Origin: Corylus avellana
Lineage: Eukaryota > Streptophyta > Magnoliopsida > Fagales > Betulaceae
Assembly: GCF_901000735.1 (NCBI RefSeq)
Contig: NC_081545.1
Coordinates: 20,484,100-20,548,099, forward strand
Direction: 5' to 3'
DNA: 64,000 nt
The position numbers and the translations under genes were made by a program. The number at the start of each line of letters is the position of its first letter. Position 1 is the first letter of the stretch. This document shows positions 33,810-46,261 of this stretch, piece by piece. Below the pieces are notes generated by a model, which was given only the letters and a program-made list of their open reading frames with translations, searched no databases and was not told where the DNA came from.

Positions 33810-34432
33810 CTAGAAGGAAGGGAACTCAAAATTGGAGGAACATCCCCCTTTTGGTAGAACCGGACATTTGATGAGGTTCGACCCAGACGTGTCAACACAA
33901 AGATAAATCTGGTAAATTAAGCTGGCTGCTACCCGATGCATCAAAATTGCATTCAATCCCAGGAGCATACCCAGTTGCTCCTCTTATAGCTTCACTTATC
34001 CTACTTAAGCTGTAAGATCTCCCGTCTGGTTGGATTCCTGTAAAATTTTGAAAGGAAAAAATTAAAAAAATTAAAAAAAAAAAAAAGAGAGATTGCCTTT
34101 CCAAAGTTAATAAAACATATGTGGTTGAACAACCACTTCCTCTGTATTTTTTTTTTTTTTTTGTCTCCCAAATTTCCCTTGTCGTGCATCACAAAGTCTG
34201 CAGCCATGGCATATGTGCTATATAATTATATAACATGTCATGGAAAGACTGGTATTGTAGGTAGGTACCTCGGATTGATCGAAAGGGGTGTCGGGATCGC
34301 AGTTGGACGGGTATGAGCCGTCTTTGTAATCAGGCCAAAGCCCATGGATGCCGAAATTTGTTTCTGGGTTTACCAGTTGTTGGATAGCAGCAACTTTGTT
34401 TTGTGTCACAGTATGATCCTGGCCACTGCATT
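33810..34432 (-). pseudogene. RNase T2 (S-like RNase) pseudogene
   Basis: Minus strand. After an acceptor-like TGCAG, 34432-34266 encodes WPGSYCDTKQSCCYPTTGKP, then, after a 1-nt frameshift, NFGIHGLWPDYKDGSYPSNC. This is conserved active-site region I with the catalytic His in HGLWP. 34060-33810 encodes the C-terminal part (GIQPDGRSYSL, GYAPGIECN, a frameshift, VDTSGSNLIKCPV, FEFPSF and stop). The middle exon with active-site region II (WEKHGTC in the family) is missing and replaced by an A/T-rich tract (34060-34165). A secreted RNA-degrading enzyme would be inactive without it. Confidence 0.88.
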
Positions 34433-35297
34433 ACTTAAACCATTAGAGGGGTGACTCAAAGTACAAGTTTGGATGCATGTTAGGAGGAGGCTGAGGAGCT
34501 CAGATCAATAATTAAGAATAAAGGAAACAGTAAAAAGTTTAAATCTCTATATATTGAACCAAAACAACGCCACTCACCTGTTGTACAAAGTAGAAGAAAT
34601 CGAAACCCTGTGAAACACAACCAATTGCTAGACATTGTACACGTAACAACTTGATGATGATTGAAACTTATGCTTAAATAGACTAAAACATTAAACCCTA
34701 ACCCTAATGTGACTATAAAAACATAAATTAAATATTAAAAATTATTAAAAATAATACTAACCCTAAACTAATATTCTTTCTTCGTGTACTAGCCACATGA
34801 TTTACAATTATATAGGTGCCCAATACTCCAATAAAAGACCCTGTCACGATTATTATCAACTCTAGCCTAAACCAAAACAACTTCTGTGTTGATCACAAGT
34901 CCTGTTCTGATGAGGACACTGGTAGCAAATCGGTTGTTGCCCACAGAAAGTGTCCTTAATTAATAGCAACCGAAGAGGAAGATTGAGCGTAGTATAAATT
35001 GCTATTTTTGTACTGATTTTTCTGATTGGAAGATTTAAGGTCTTTGTCCGTACATCAGGTAGACTGATCCATGATCCATAACCGATGATGACAAGTAAAA
35101 TCTGCAATGAGAAGCAGTAAAAAAATAAAAAAAACAGTGAAAAGGAACTTGACTTGTAATCATTGCCCAAAAATCAATTCTATCCCAAGTAAAAGTCAGC
35201 AGACAACAATAAGAATTCCAAAAATGATCTTCCCCTCCCCATTGTGTCAAAAAACCCCCTTACATAAAAATGTGATGTTGCGGTTGTATATATTATC
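34433..35297. other. Spacer, no gene recognised
   Basis: Open frames on the minus strand near 34862-35250 have hydrophobic stretches but no match to the N-terminus of an RNase T2 or another known family. Upstream exons of the RNase T2 pseudogene were not found. Confidence 0.45.
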
Positions 35298-35939
35298 TGT
35301 TAATAATATTATATTATTATTATTTACTTTCTTTAGTATTCTAACTTCTAAGTCTATTAGGTTTATCTTTCCTTATTCTCCTTGGTCTGTATTATTAGCC
35401 TATATATAGGCATTTTCTGTACATTATACTTTGTGATTCAATATACAACCTTATTCTTAACATAGTATCAGAGCACACGTTCTGAACCACTTCAATTTTT
35501 TTTTTTTTTTTTTTTCCGCATCAAATTTTTTTCCGGCGCCGCTAGTGTTATTCGGCGAATCGTTCCGCTTGTTCCTCACGGTTCTCTATCTTCTCCTCAA
35601 GGTTTTCAGCGGATCACTATACCGTTTGAAAGCCCGGAAAACAACCATCCCAGAGCTGCCACACACAGCCCCATCTGAGTTTTCACGCACTGTCACGCAC
35701 CGCCCAAAGCTTCAGCAATTCCGCCACTACCATTCTGCCACCAGCCGCCACGGTGGTCCGATCACTTCTCTAAGGCCACCGATCGATAGATCTTCACTCA
35801 ATGACTCTAGAACAGGCCCCAGATCCTCCATACAAAGCTGCACGCGCCCCCATGTGCCCATAGAAGTTTCGCGCGTCAGATCCACTCGCCAAGACCACGC
35901 ACCACCGTTCGCACATGTACCGCACGCGCCGTTGCACCA

Positions 35940-36175
35940 TACTGCCACATCATTATAGCCACGTTAGCAATTCGTGTCACGCCAGTCTCGCCACGTCATC
36001 CTATGTGACACGTCAGCACAGACACGTTGGCAACGCCATGTAAGCTGCCCACGTTAGCCTTGTGCCATATCATCAGAGACACGTCAGCCTTGTGCCACGT
36101 CATCAGTGTCAAGTCAGCCCTTGCCATGTCATCAGTGCCACGTCAGTGTTGACTTTTTGTTGACTTCCATAGTTG
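35940..36175 (+). promoter_or_regulatory. Copia leader with CACGTCA/CACGTTA word array
   Basis: Imperfect tandem units with CCACGTCA (three exact copies) and variants ACACGTCAG, CACGTTAGC and CCATGTCATC. The same region of the contig D copy (56931-57110) keeps nine exact TGACGTGG octamers, the reverse complement. Confidence 0.7.
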
Positions 36176-36250
36176 ACCAGGTGCTTTCTAACCTATTTTT
36201 TTTGTCCTGATTTCATTTTTATAGTCTGTTTTTGCATTTGAGCCTTCTAG

Positions 36251-37600
36251 ATGGCACAAAACGAGATTCTTCATATGTTCAGATTGTATTGGATGGCACA
36301 AACTATATGGTGTGGTCTCAATCTATACATAATTTTCTTAAAGGCCACAAGCTTTGGTTTTATGTGATTGGGGAGATCAAAAGCCAGTTAAAGGGGCTTC
36401 TGAGGAAGATGAGGCTTTTACCACTCGTTTTATTGATTGGGATAGCAAACATCATCAGATTCTTACATGATCCCGTAATACTGTACCACTATCCCATCTA
36501 TTTCTGCACTCTTTGGTAGCTTTGATGAAGCAAAGGGTGCTTGGGATATGCTTGCTTCTCGTTATTCTTTTGTAGATGGTGCTCACGAGTATCAGCTTTT
36601 GTTTGAGCTTTTCCATTTGAGGCAGGAATCTGGTCAGATTATAAATGATTTTCTTGCCCACATGCAATTCTTGTGGAACCAAATTGATGTTTCTGTTCCT
36701 ATCTGGAAGGATCCCACTGATGCTGAGATGTATGTTACCCGTAGAGATCAACATTGCCTTCACCAATTTTTGATGGCCTTGCGTGATGATTTTGACCCTG
36801 GTCGTGTGCAACTATTACATCGTTCTCCTCTTCCCACTTTGGACACTGCCATCTTCGCACTTGTCCGTGCCAAGACTAGATCCCAGACTATGCGCTCTCA
36901 GCCTAGTCATACAGTGTTGGCTGCACCATCCTCTGGCTCTTCGTCATTCCAACGAAAGTATTATGACAGGTCAAGTACTCCTCGACTCCCTCATAAGTCT
37001 CGCGATAACAATTACTGTCGCTATTGTAACGTCGAGGGCACACGATTGACAAGTGTTGGCGTAATGGAAGATCTAATGCACCCACAACAGCAGTTGCTCA
37101 TACTGAGAGTGGTTCATCTCCAGCTGCTTCATCTCTAGCTGCTCCCTCTTCAGTTGCTCCCTCTGGCCACGCATCAAGATCTAGTGTCACCTTATCTGCA
37201 GCTGACTTCGAGACAATAGTCAACTAGGTCATCCTATCTCGTTCTGGTAATGCATCTTCCTCTGTCCTCTCAGTTTTGCCAGGTACCTCTTCCCCTTGGC
37301 TCTTTGACTTTGCTTGTTGCAATCACATGACACCTTACCCTACTTCCTCTACCACATCTATACCTTCACCTCATTCTTCATTGATTCGCACAGCTGATGG
37401 CTCCATTATGACTGTTAAAAATATAGGCACTATCAATACACCTTCCCTTTTTGTTCCTGAAGTTTTTCATGTGCCTGAATTATCCTTCAATCTTCTTTCT
37501 GTTGGCCAACTGTGTGAACTTGGATATAGACTTATTTTTGACTTTTCTGGTGTGCATGTACAGGATCCTCATATGAGTTAGACCATTGGGACCGGGCGTA
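36251..37600 (+). pseudogene. Copia gag-protease (defective), second family
   Basis: The start codon is at the ATGGCACAAAAC context (36251). The first 90 codons are frameshifted several times. The gag core is open from 36548 (HEYQLLFELFHLRQESGQ, QMYVTRRDQH-like, LHQFLMALRDDFDPG). The zinc knuckle is broken: CRYC is followed by a deletion, where contig D keeps CRYCRRRGHTIDKC. Protease remains as LFDFACCNHMTPY, with DFA where DSG or DSA is usual. It stops at 37581. Confidence 0.88.
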
Positions 37601-37686
37601 GAATTGGGTGTATGTTCGAACTGTCATTCTTACATCTCCCCGCCATAGGTGTCTCTGCTGCTGCCTTTTCGTTCTCACCATCTCTT

Positions 37687-37786
37687 NNNNNNNNNNNNNN
37701 NNNNNNNNNNNNNNNNNNNNNNNNNNNNNNNNNNNNNNNNNNNNNNNNNNNNNNNNNNNNNNNNNNNNNNNNNNNNNNNNNNNNNN
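37687..37786. other. Assembly gap of 100 N (contig B to C)
   Basis: A 100-N run. The base after it (37787) corresponds to 19150, in the middle of the copia integrase of contig A. Confidence 0.99.
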
Positions 37787-39930
37787 AATGCACTCCCGAT
37801 CACACATTTCTTCGCACTTTCGGGTGTGCATGTTGGCCAAACCTTCGTCCATATAACTCTAACAAATTTCAAGCTCGCTCTATTCAATGTCTTTTTAAGG
37901 TTATAGTCCTTTACACAAAGGATACAAATGCCTAAATTTATCCACTGGCAGAATTTATATTTCTAGAATCTGTTCGCTTTAATGAATCAAATTTTCCTTG
38001 TGCAATTGAATCTCCTTCAAAATTACCCACACAAAATCAAAAGGATTGGCCCTTCTCCCTAACCAAATTCCTTTCCAGTTGGCCCATCTTATCCTCCCAC
38101 AAATCCATCCTTAGAATCCAACCAAAACTCTACCTCAACCACGTTAGCAAGTAACCCATCTTCACCCACTGCATCACCTTCACCCACGTTACCCACCTAC
38201 TCACAATCCCCTCCAGATTCTTCCGAATCCATTGACTCACCTTTTTTCCTCTCACAATCTGCTATACCCACCGAATCACCCTCACCCACCTCTACCCAAT
38301 CCAACTCTTTCCATCCAATGATCACTCGTCCCAAACACATCTCCAAACCAAAAACAATTTACCGATGGAACTGTTTGGTATCCTCTTCCTCGAGCTCTTA
38401 TTGCCGAATCCACTCCTCTTTTGGTTGAACCCACTTGCTACTCATCAGTTGTCAAAGACGAAAATTGGAGGAAATCTATGAATGTGGAGTTTGATGCACT
38501 TCTCAGGAACCAAACGTGGGTACTCGTTCCGCCGTCGACAACCAAAAACATTATTGGGTGCAAATGGGTCTTCCGATTGAAAAGGAGGCGAATGGCTCAA
38601 TTGATCGCTATAAATCAAGGCTTATAGCAAAAGGTTTTCATCAGCAGCTTGTAATCGATTATGGAGAAACTTACTGTGCAGTAATTAAACCCACAACGGT
38701 ACATATTGTGCTCTCTGTTGCTATTTCTGCTGGCTAGCCAATAAACCAGATTGATATTCAAAATGCATTTTTACATGGAAATTTATCTGAGGAAGTCTAT
38801 ATGTCCTAGCCACCTGGGTTCGTACACCCTCAATTTCCATCTCATTTGTACAAGTTACAAAGAGCATTATATGGTTTAAAACAAGCCCTCAGGGCTTGGT
38901 TCTCCAGACTTAGCAACAAATTGCTCAGTCTCGACTTCTATGGGTCAAAATCAGACACATCTTTGTTTATTTTCAAGTGTAAAATGTATACCATGTTTGT
39001 GCTTAAATACAAAGATGATATTCTGATTACTTCTTCTAAACCTGCTGCTATATCTGAGCTACTTGAAAATCTTCACACTGAATTTGCTGCCAAAGATTTG
39101 GGAAAATTAAATTTTTTCCTAGGCATTGAAGTAATTCCCTGTTCTCGTGGTGTTTTGTTATCCCAACATCGTTACATTCTAGACATTCTGAAGAGGACAA
39201 AAATGTTTAAGGCAAAACCAACAACTTCTCCCATGGCCACATCCACGCATCTCTCAGCCTTTGAAGGTAGTTTGTTTTCAGATCCAACACTATATCATAG
39301 CACAGTTGGAGCTCTACAATATTTATGTGAACAAACTATCTCAGTTTATGTACAAACCTACAGACATCCATCGACAATGGGTCAAGCGGCTGCTTCGGTA
39401 CCTCAAACACACAATTCAATTTGGTCTCCAGTTGCACAGCTCACCCTCAAATTCAATTCAGGGCTACTCAGATGCTGATTGGGCTGGCAATTGGGATGAT
39501 CATCGCTCCACTGGTGGTTGCTGTGTATTTCTTGGAAAAACTCTGGTCTCATAAAGTTGCAGAAAACAATAGACAGTTGCACAGTCTAGCACAGAGGCCG
39601 AGTACAAAGCACTCTCAAACACAACAGTTGAACTCCTATGGATACTCTCTTTATGTTCTGAACTTGGTCTGAGATTCACACAAGCCCCTACCTTGTGATG
39701 TGATGACATAGGAGCCACATATTTATCTTCGAATCCGGTTTTTCATGCACGCACTAAACACATTGAGATCGATTTTCATTTTGTACGTGACATGGTCGCT
39801 CGCAAGACACTCGCCATCAGTTTTTTGTCCAACAAAGACTAGCTAGCAGCCATTTTCACAAAACCACTGTCCTCAATTAGATTCGGATTTCTTCATGACA
39901 AGCTCAACTTCACTCCATTACCGCTGAGCT
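37787..39930 (+). pseudogene. Copia integrase end and RT/RNase H (copy of 19150-21293)
   Basis: Same sequence as contig A: the integrase tail to 37935, the Pro/Ser-rich linker, and RT with the altered YKDD box at 39008-39019. The same stops and frameshifts occur (for example near 38735 and 38807). Sharing all lesions supports a single underlying locus. Confidence 0.93.
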
Positions 39931-39939
39931 TGAGGGGCG

Positions 39940-40195
39940 TGTTAGAGACATCTCCTCATCAACCTCTTCTCAAGATAATGATGTTGAAGATCACAACAAT
40001 TCAAATGATAGATAGTTCAAATAATAAGATAAGTCTTGTTATCTTGTATAGCATTTATACTTATAACTCATAAATATAGACTAGTTTCAAATTGTATTTT
40101 GCTTCTATCTCTTTGTAACAAACTCAATTATATATGCAAAGCCTTAGCCTACGTTAGAGGCAAGGCAGCAAGCAATCATATTATCAGCTAGTATA
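39940..40195 (+). repeat. Copia 3' LTR (copy of 21303-21558)
   Basis: Identical to the contig A 3' LTR and followed by the same GGAAA target-site duplication at 40196-40200. Confidence 0.95.
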
Positions 40196-40200
40196 GGAAA

Positions 40201-40357
40201 GCACAAGAGAAATCAACATGGAGAGATGACGATAACTTAAATGTAACTCTAATAAAGAAGGGTGCATATTAAGAGAGTGAAACAATTCAGCATAAGGGCC
40301 TCTCATTGGATGAAGCTGAGATAAAAACAAGTTATAGTAGATGCCAGTGCTGGTTTT
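40201..40357 (-). pseudogene. RLP pseudogene 5' part (copy of 21564-21720)
   Basis: The same RLP remnant next to the same target-site duplication as in contig A. Confidence 0.7.
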
Positions 40358-42490
40358 GATGTCCCAAGTTGTACCCTGTCTACTTTAACAATGTAACAAA
40401 AGCAAGATATAATGGTTCTCTTTCTGGTGATTTCTTAGAAGCTCCCATGCATTGCCCCAACTCCCATATCAAGTTCATCGTAGCTAGCTAAAGCCTAAAA
40501 TTCAATAATTAACGTGTCTTTTTTCAAACAATAATGCATGAGAGTGAAATAGAGGGATAGAAAAAAACTTGACAATTGAGTGAAACTTGAGCGAAGATTC
40601 GCAAGATGTCGTGATTGACTTGTACTTCACAAGTCATTATTGGATGCTGTTTTGTCTCTTTAAATGTAACTTCATGGACAAGTTTTTTCCTTGACCGACT
40701 ATCACTTATTGGAAGCCTTAGCCTATGTATTGAAGACTTAACCATTCGGTCATTTTGATAGAGAAAGAGGGCAGCAGCTTCGTGGTGTAAGAAAAATAAG
40801 ATCAGAGGCAGTAACTTCATGTGTGAAAAAGAGTGCGGCAAGCTATTAGAGAATTAAGGGAAAATTTCTCTTTTATATTTAATTCTCTTTTATTTGAGAA
40901 TGAGCTTGGGTGTATTGGGCTTTTGAGTTTGAGTGGTTTATTTGTACTATTTTTTGTACTCTACCTTTTGTTAGTGAATTTATCCTGAATCGTCTTCGCT
41001 AGTGGATAAAGGTTTGTTAAGTCAAACCACTTAAATCTTGGTGTCTTGTGTACTAATTATTATTTTCTATTCTACTATTTTTTTTTTTTTTGCTTTATTG
41101 GTGATCCTATAATTATTTTATCACAAGGCTTGACAATCAACTCAGGCTCTTGAAAACTACAATCGATGAGTTTGTGGAAAAGTTGAACACTACACAGTTT
41201 TAGTCCATGAATGGCCCTTTTCCAACCATTTTTTTTTTCTCTTTCTGGAAACAAACTATTGAACACTACAAAGTTTCTTGGGAATTATTTTAAGAAATTG
41301 TGTCAAATTAGCGAAACCAATTGTAGTTCTGGTATATAGTGTTAAAGTAATGATTAAGTTATTAAATTTACTTCTTCCTATTATCTTAAGTTTTTGGAAT
41401 AACTTGTAATGTAACAATGTATCATAGCCAAAGATCCTAGGATAGAATCTTACCTCCATTAGTTTACCTCAAATTTCAATTAAATATTCCACGTGTTAAG
41501 TCAAACCAGATGTCTACAATCAAATTGAAGCTCGAGAGACAGAAGTTGGCGAGAGAGAAGGTAGTAAAACTAAATGAGAACCATCATGCAAAGTGAAACT
41601 TAGCATCCAAAATAAGTGTTTTGCCCTGTTGCCTTAAGTGACAATCTGCTTCTTAACATGTGTGCAGCAAATAAAATAAAAATGGCGAATGTTAGAGAAA
41701 AGTGAAAATAAAAACAGCCTCGTGGTGCCAATTGCTTATAATTCATATTTAATCAGTGATTAGGATAAGTGAAGTGAACATGTCTAGCAAATTAGTGAAA
41801 GATACCAAAGGTAATCTCATTGAACATTTGTAAAAAAGATACTATGATTTTACAAACCGAAGAAATCATTTGTAAAAATATATATATAAAAGCCAAAACC
41901 CCTCCCAGAAGTGTCTTAAAATTGTGACATGTGGCATGAACCCATTTTGTTTAAAGGCTAAACCGATTTTTTAAGGCATAATTTTTAAACCGGTTTTTTA
42001 AGAGTGAACCGATTTTTTTCTTAAAAAACTAGTCATTAATTATATTTCAAGAGTTTTCCATATATAAATTATTTAATAAATTAAGTATTATTAATGTCCA
42101 AATCAAATAAGGAAACAAATAATATAAATCAAATTATTATGTATTAATATGTTTAGTAAATTTAATATGTATATTAATACGTTTAGGATTCTCAAAGTTT
42201 TTTTAAGAAAAAACCATTCATTAATTAGCATAATTAATTGCGTTAATTATATTTCAATATAATCTACATGTCATTAATTAGCGTTATTAATTGCGTTAAC
42301 TATATTATAATCCATGTATTATTCTTGCTAATTTTTTTCTTTATACTATTCATTTTAAATAATATATACTTATAGGAACAAATGATTAGCATATACTATT
42401 CATTTTAAATCATATCTATTCATTTTCTTTATACTATTAATTGCGTTAACTACATACATATGATTAGCATCTTACGAGATATTCGATGTC

Positions 42491-43420
42491 AAATGCTCAT
42501 CTGATGAAGTGAAATTGTTTGTTGGGCTAGCCAGGAGGATTTGGATGAGGAGGAATGAAGTAGTACACGGGGGAGTTTTTACGCACCCATCAGTGTTGCT
42601 GCGCCTGACCAAAAATGCCATCACTGACTATCAACTTGCTACTGTCACGGAAGACCCAGCCCCGATGAGCATTGTGGAACAACCCTCACGGACCGAACAA
42701 CCATCACGCTGGATGGCTCCACTTGTTGGGTGGCTGAAGATGAATTGGGACGCAGCTCTCAATAACTCTTGGGGCTACACGGGATTTGGGTTAGTTCTCC
42801 GGGATAGTTGGGGACATCTGGTTGCTGCAAAATGTGTCTCAAGACCGGGCGTGCTTTCTCCTTTGGGAGCAGAATTAACGGGGGCACTCATGTCTGTCCA
42901 CTTCTGCAAATCCCTAGGGTTGTCGAGGGTTCATTTTGAAGGGGATGCACGAGTGGCTGTGGACGCCATTAATTCAACGGACTGGGATATGAGCAGTCTG
43001 GGTCATGTGGTGGATGATATATGTGCTGAATTACATGGCGTCTCTAATTGGAAGTTCACTTTTATTAGCAGGGACGGGAATAGAGCAGCTCACCTCTTAT
43101 CCCGGTTTGCGGCTTTGTATGCGGTTGATAAAATATGGCGTGATGCACCGCCTGATTGGTTGAGGGAAGTTATTAGTTTGGAGCAAATTGATCTAGAAGA
43201 ATAAGTGTATTAGTTTATTCTGTGTATCTGTCCAGGCTCTAATTTCGCAGAAACTAATGAGGATAATAGGGGGGTGTAGCCTTTGTGGTGGCACTACCTA
43301 TTGTCTGTCAAGGCCATTAGGGAGAAATTGGAGTTTGTTGGATGGATGGCTATACCAGCATTGTACTCATTCTATGATGATTGATTAATATAAGAGCCTC
43401 TTTTTATCAAAAAAAAAAAA
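42491..43420 (+). mobile_element. 5'-truncated LINE (copy of 23854-24783)
   Basis: The same insertion with the same 10-bp target-site duplication ATTCGATGTC and the same 13-A tail. It contains the RNase H-like frame 42509-43204, identical at the protein level. Confidence 0.95.
42509..43204 (+). CDS. LINE RNase H-like domain (copy of 23872-24567)
   Basis: 231 residues identical to the contig A copy, with the RNH-like motifs NWDAALN, EGDARVAVDAIN and RDGNRAAHLLSRF. The upstream boundary is the LINE truncation point and not a genuine start codon. It should be counted once if the contig overlap is confirmed. Confidence 0.85.
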   Translation: MKLFVGLARRIWMRRNEVVHGGVFTHPSVLLRLTKNAITDYQLATVTEDPAPMSIVEQPSRTEQPSRWMAPLVGWLKMNWDAALNNSWGYTGFGLVLRDSWGHLVAAKCVSRPGVLSPLGAELTGALMSVHFCKSLGLSRVHFEGDARVAVDAINSTDWDMSSLGHVVDDICAELHGVSNWKFTFISRDGNRAAHLLSRFAALYAVDKIWRDAPPDWLREVISLEQIDLEE

Positions 43421-44924
43421 ATTCGATGTCCAAACCAAAGTGTAAAATCACAACGATCATCTTGGGGCTTATTTTTGCTTAATGTCCTTTAGTTTATAAA
43501 ATCATTAATTGTTCGATATAACATGCTTCTTATTTGATATTTATCCGAGGCCTTTTCGCTTACAATATTTTTTGTTTATTTGTATGATTTACCCGAATTT
43601 TCAGATATTTTCTTAAAGTACTTTTTTATGCTTTTTTTATTTATTAATTTTTTTTTTTTATGCTTTTGAAAGAAAAAGAAGGCAAAAATTTATTTGATTA
43701 TTATACAAAAAATGAACTTCGAAACACCTAGGAGATAATTAAGATTGAATATAATATAGGATGATTATTTGATTGCATTGTTGACTGAAATATTTTTTAT
43801 TATTTTGCTATGTACTTTTTTTAAGGCTCATAATTATATTTGTTTATAATTTGTATGAAATATAATAAGTATAACACTTATAATATTAATGATTCTTACT
43901 AACTTTCTATTAATACTTCGATAATTGCAATCCAAGTTTTCTTTTCGCTATTTTTTTTCTTTATATTTTCATTTTAAACTATACATATGGGAATAAAGAT
44001 TTTAACATGTTTTAATTTATATGGATTAAACAAATTAAAGTTAAAGGCCTTATGATATATAGTAAAATTTTATGCGACTTATACATCTATACAATGTTCT
44101 CTGTATGATTGTGTGTCATTATGTTGAGTAATATATTGGTGTATAACCATTAATTAGTATGTTTTTTTTTTTATTTAAAAGGGCATGATAGTTTTTTTTA
44201 TTTTTTATTTTTTACAACCTATAATGAAAAGTTCGATAGAGATGTGTTTAAATTTTGAAAATAAACTATAACAAAGAATCTCGCGCATATTTTTTTCTAC
44301 ACCAAATTACTTTTTCGAATGTTCATAATTTTGAGTTTTATTTGTATTGAAATATAATTAAGTATTACACCAACAATATTAGAGATTTTTTCTAATTTTA
44401 GATTAATGTTTTGATTAAGCAAAATTCAAGTTTTTATCTTGCAATTATGAATAGTAAATTTGATAATTCTTATGAAAAGTATGATTATAATATTTTTAAA
44501 TTTTATAATTAAATTGTAATGAAAAATCCCGCATTGTGCGGGTTATATAAATACAAATCAACGTGTCCCTTAAAAAAAATGGCGAATGTTAGAGAAAAGT
44601 AAAAGTAAAAACAGCCTCATGGTGCCAATTGCTTATAATCCATATTTAATCAGTGATTAGGATAGGTGAAGTGAACATGTCTATAATTAGCAAATTCGTG
44701 AAAGATACCAAAGGTAATCTCATTGAACATTTGTAAAAAGATGCTATGATTCTACAAACAGAAGAAATATATTTAATTGTTGCAAGATCTGTGGGTAATG
44801 TAATTTAAGTTTATTAAACGGCTTTTAGGACATGATAAACAAATAATAGTTTATAATTTGTTTATGCAAACTATGACACTTTGGGCAATGGCAAATTAGT
44901 GAAAGGTGACCCATGGCGTGGTCG

Positions 44925-45032
44925 TGGGCCAGGTGGGTTAGGGTTTTTTTTTTCTTTTTTGTCTTTCGTCTTTTTGAGAACTTTTAAGGATTTTCTCTTT
45001 TTAAATTTTTTTTGAAGGACAAAATTGAGAAC
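44925..45032. other. Unique continuation of contig C
   Basis: This is where contig C passes beyond the end of contig A. It is T-rich and non-coding. Confidence 0.5.
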
Positions 45033-45197
45033 ATTGCTATCCTTTTAACAGATCGTTAAGGTGCATTAATCAAATTTAAGATTGAAAGCATTCACGGCCA
45101 ACAACTACTCTAAAACTGCTTTCTTTCTCTATATATAGGAAAAATCTAAAAAAAATCACAAAAACTCATCTACTGCAGCTTCCCTGTACCTTTCTTA

Positions 45198-45611
45198 GTG
45201 CATTTACAATGAAAGAGCTAAATGTTATTTTTATCTAAAATGGCTCTTCGAATTTGTAAAAAAAAAAACCCTTACATTGGATTAGAGAGAAAAAAAAAAA
45301 AAAAATGTAGCAGCACTTTTCAATCGAGCAATTTTATTTTTTATTGTTTGACTCACCTGTTTTCTCTTTTTCCCAAATCTTTTGCCACTTTTTAAGAGGT
45401 GATTGGTTGTTTTTGGTATTTTTTTTCTGATGAAAATGGTTTTTTGAATTAAAATTAATAAAATAAAAATAAAATATTATTTTGGTAGAATAGATAGAAA
45501 TATAGTTAATCGGATGTAGAGGCATTTAAAAATTCATTAGCTAAACTAGATAATAGTGAGCTTTGAGGAGCCATTTTGCATAAAAATTTGGCTCCTCCAT
45601 TGTGAATGCTC
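45198..45611 (-). mobile_element. PIF/Harbinger-type (Tourist-like) MITE
   Basis: The right end CCATTGTGAATGCTC and the diverged left end GTGCATTTACAATG form terminal inverted repeats, flanked by TTA on both sides (45195-45197 and 45612-45614), the 3-bp target site of this superfamily. It corresponds to 62984-63452 in contig E. It sits inside a larger inverted-repeat MITE whose ends carry AAGCATTCACGGC. Confidence 0.8.
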
Positions 45612-45703
45612 TTATACATTATGATTGTTACAGTTGAACTTGGGTTCTACAGTAGTAACTCACATGATTTATTATAATCATAAAAATACATTTTCTGCCC
45701 TCT

Positions 45704-46261
45704 AGGGGTGGACAGATTAACCGATTACCGACTTTAACCGAATCGATATTAACCGTAACCGATAGTTATCGGTCGGTAATCAGTTAAAAATTTTATACCG
45801 ATAAGCTTATCAGTCGGTTAAAAATTTTTTATCGAAAAACCGATATGACCAATATGACCGATAAGCTATTTTAATTTTTAATTTTTTAGAATTTTATTTT
45901 TATTATTGTAGTGGATCAATATAAAAAAAAGCTTCAATAAGGTATTTTAGCCAAAAATATACTCTAAAATAACTAATTTTTAATAAGTTATTTTAGGCTT
46001 TAGCCCAACAAAATGTATTTGGACCTACAAAACAATTAATTTTTAGCCCAATTAACAACCAGTAAAAGTCCAATAAAAAGCCCACAAAAGCCCAAACCGA
46101 TTTAACCGACCGATTAACCGACCGGTTAACCGATTATTGATAATTTTCGGTTAACACTTCTTATCGGTCGGTAATCGGTTAGGATTTGGTTAACCGATAG
46201 CTTATCGGTTAACCGACCGATAAGGCCATTAACCGGTCCTAACCGACCGATACCCAGCCCT
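45704..46261 (+). mobile_element. hAT-like MITE rich in ACCGAC
   Basis: 558 bp with terminal inverted repeats AGGGGTGG and CCAGCCCT. It is absent from the corresponding place in contig E (near 62895), so filled and empty sites are both visible. The 8-bp flanks are degraded. Subterminal parts are arrays of AACCGA/TCGGTT words; the core ACCGAC occurs five times on the plus and three times on the minus strand. Confidence 0.75.

Larger units (their letters stand above)
35298..37686 (+). mobile_element. Copia element (second family), 5' part, cut by gap
   Basis: LTR 35298-35462 (165 bp, TGTTAATAATATTATA...TTCTTAACA), primer-binding site TAGTATCAGAGC (35463-35474), a long GC-rich leader (35475-36250) and gag to protease (36251-37600). 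It then runs into the N gap. It belongs to the family found on the minus strand at 50398-52648 and 52669-57458, and its last bases match about 55375-55400 of contig D in reverse. Confidence 0.9.
37787..44924 (+). repeat. Second copy of 19150-26287 (7138 bp)
   Basis: Every landmark keeps the same offset of 18637, including homopolymers (14-T run at 22441, 13-A tail at 24772), and all encoded peptides are identical. No substitution was seen in any segment compared. It begins at a gap in contig C, and the other copy ends at a gap in contig A, as expected for two unmerged overlapping contig ends. Confidence 0.95.

Noticed and set aside
35545..35958. 137-codon plus-strand frame
   Set aside because: It lies wholly in the GC-rich copia leader between primer site and gag and has no counterpart frame conserved in contig D; chance reading of a repeat.
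19150..44924. Recent biological tandem segmental duplication
   Set aside because: Absence of differences over 7 kb, and copy ends coinciding exactly with scaffold gaps on opposite sides, fit an assembly overlap better.
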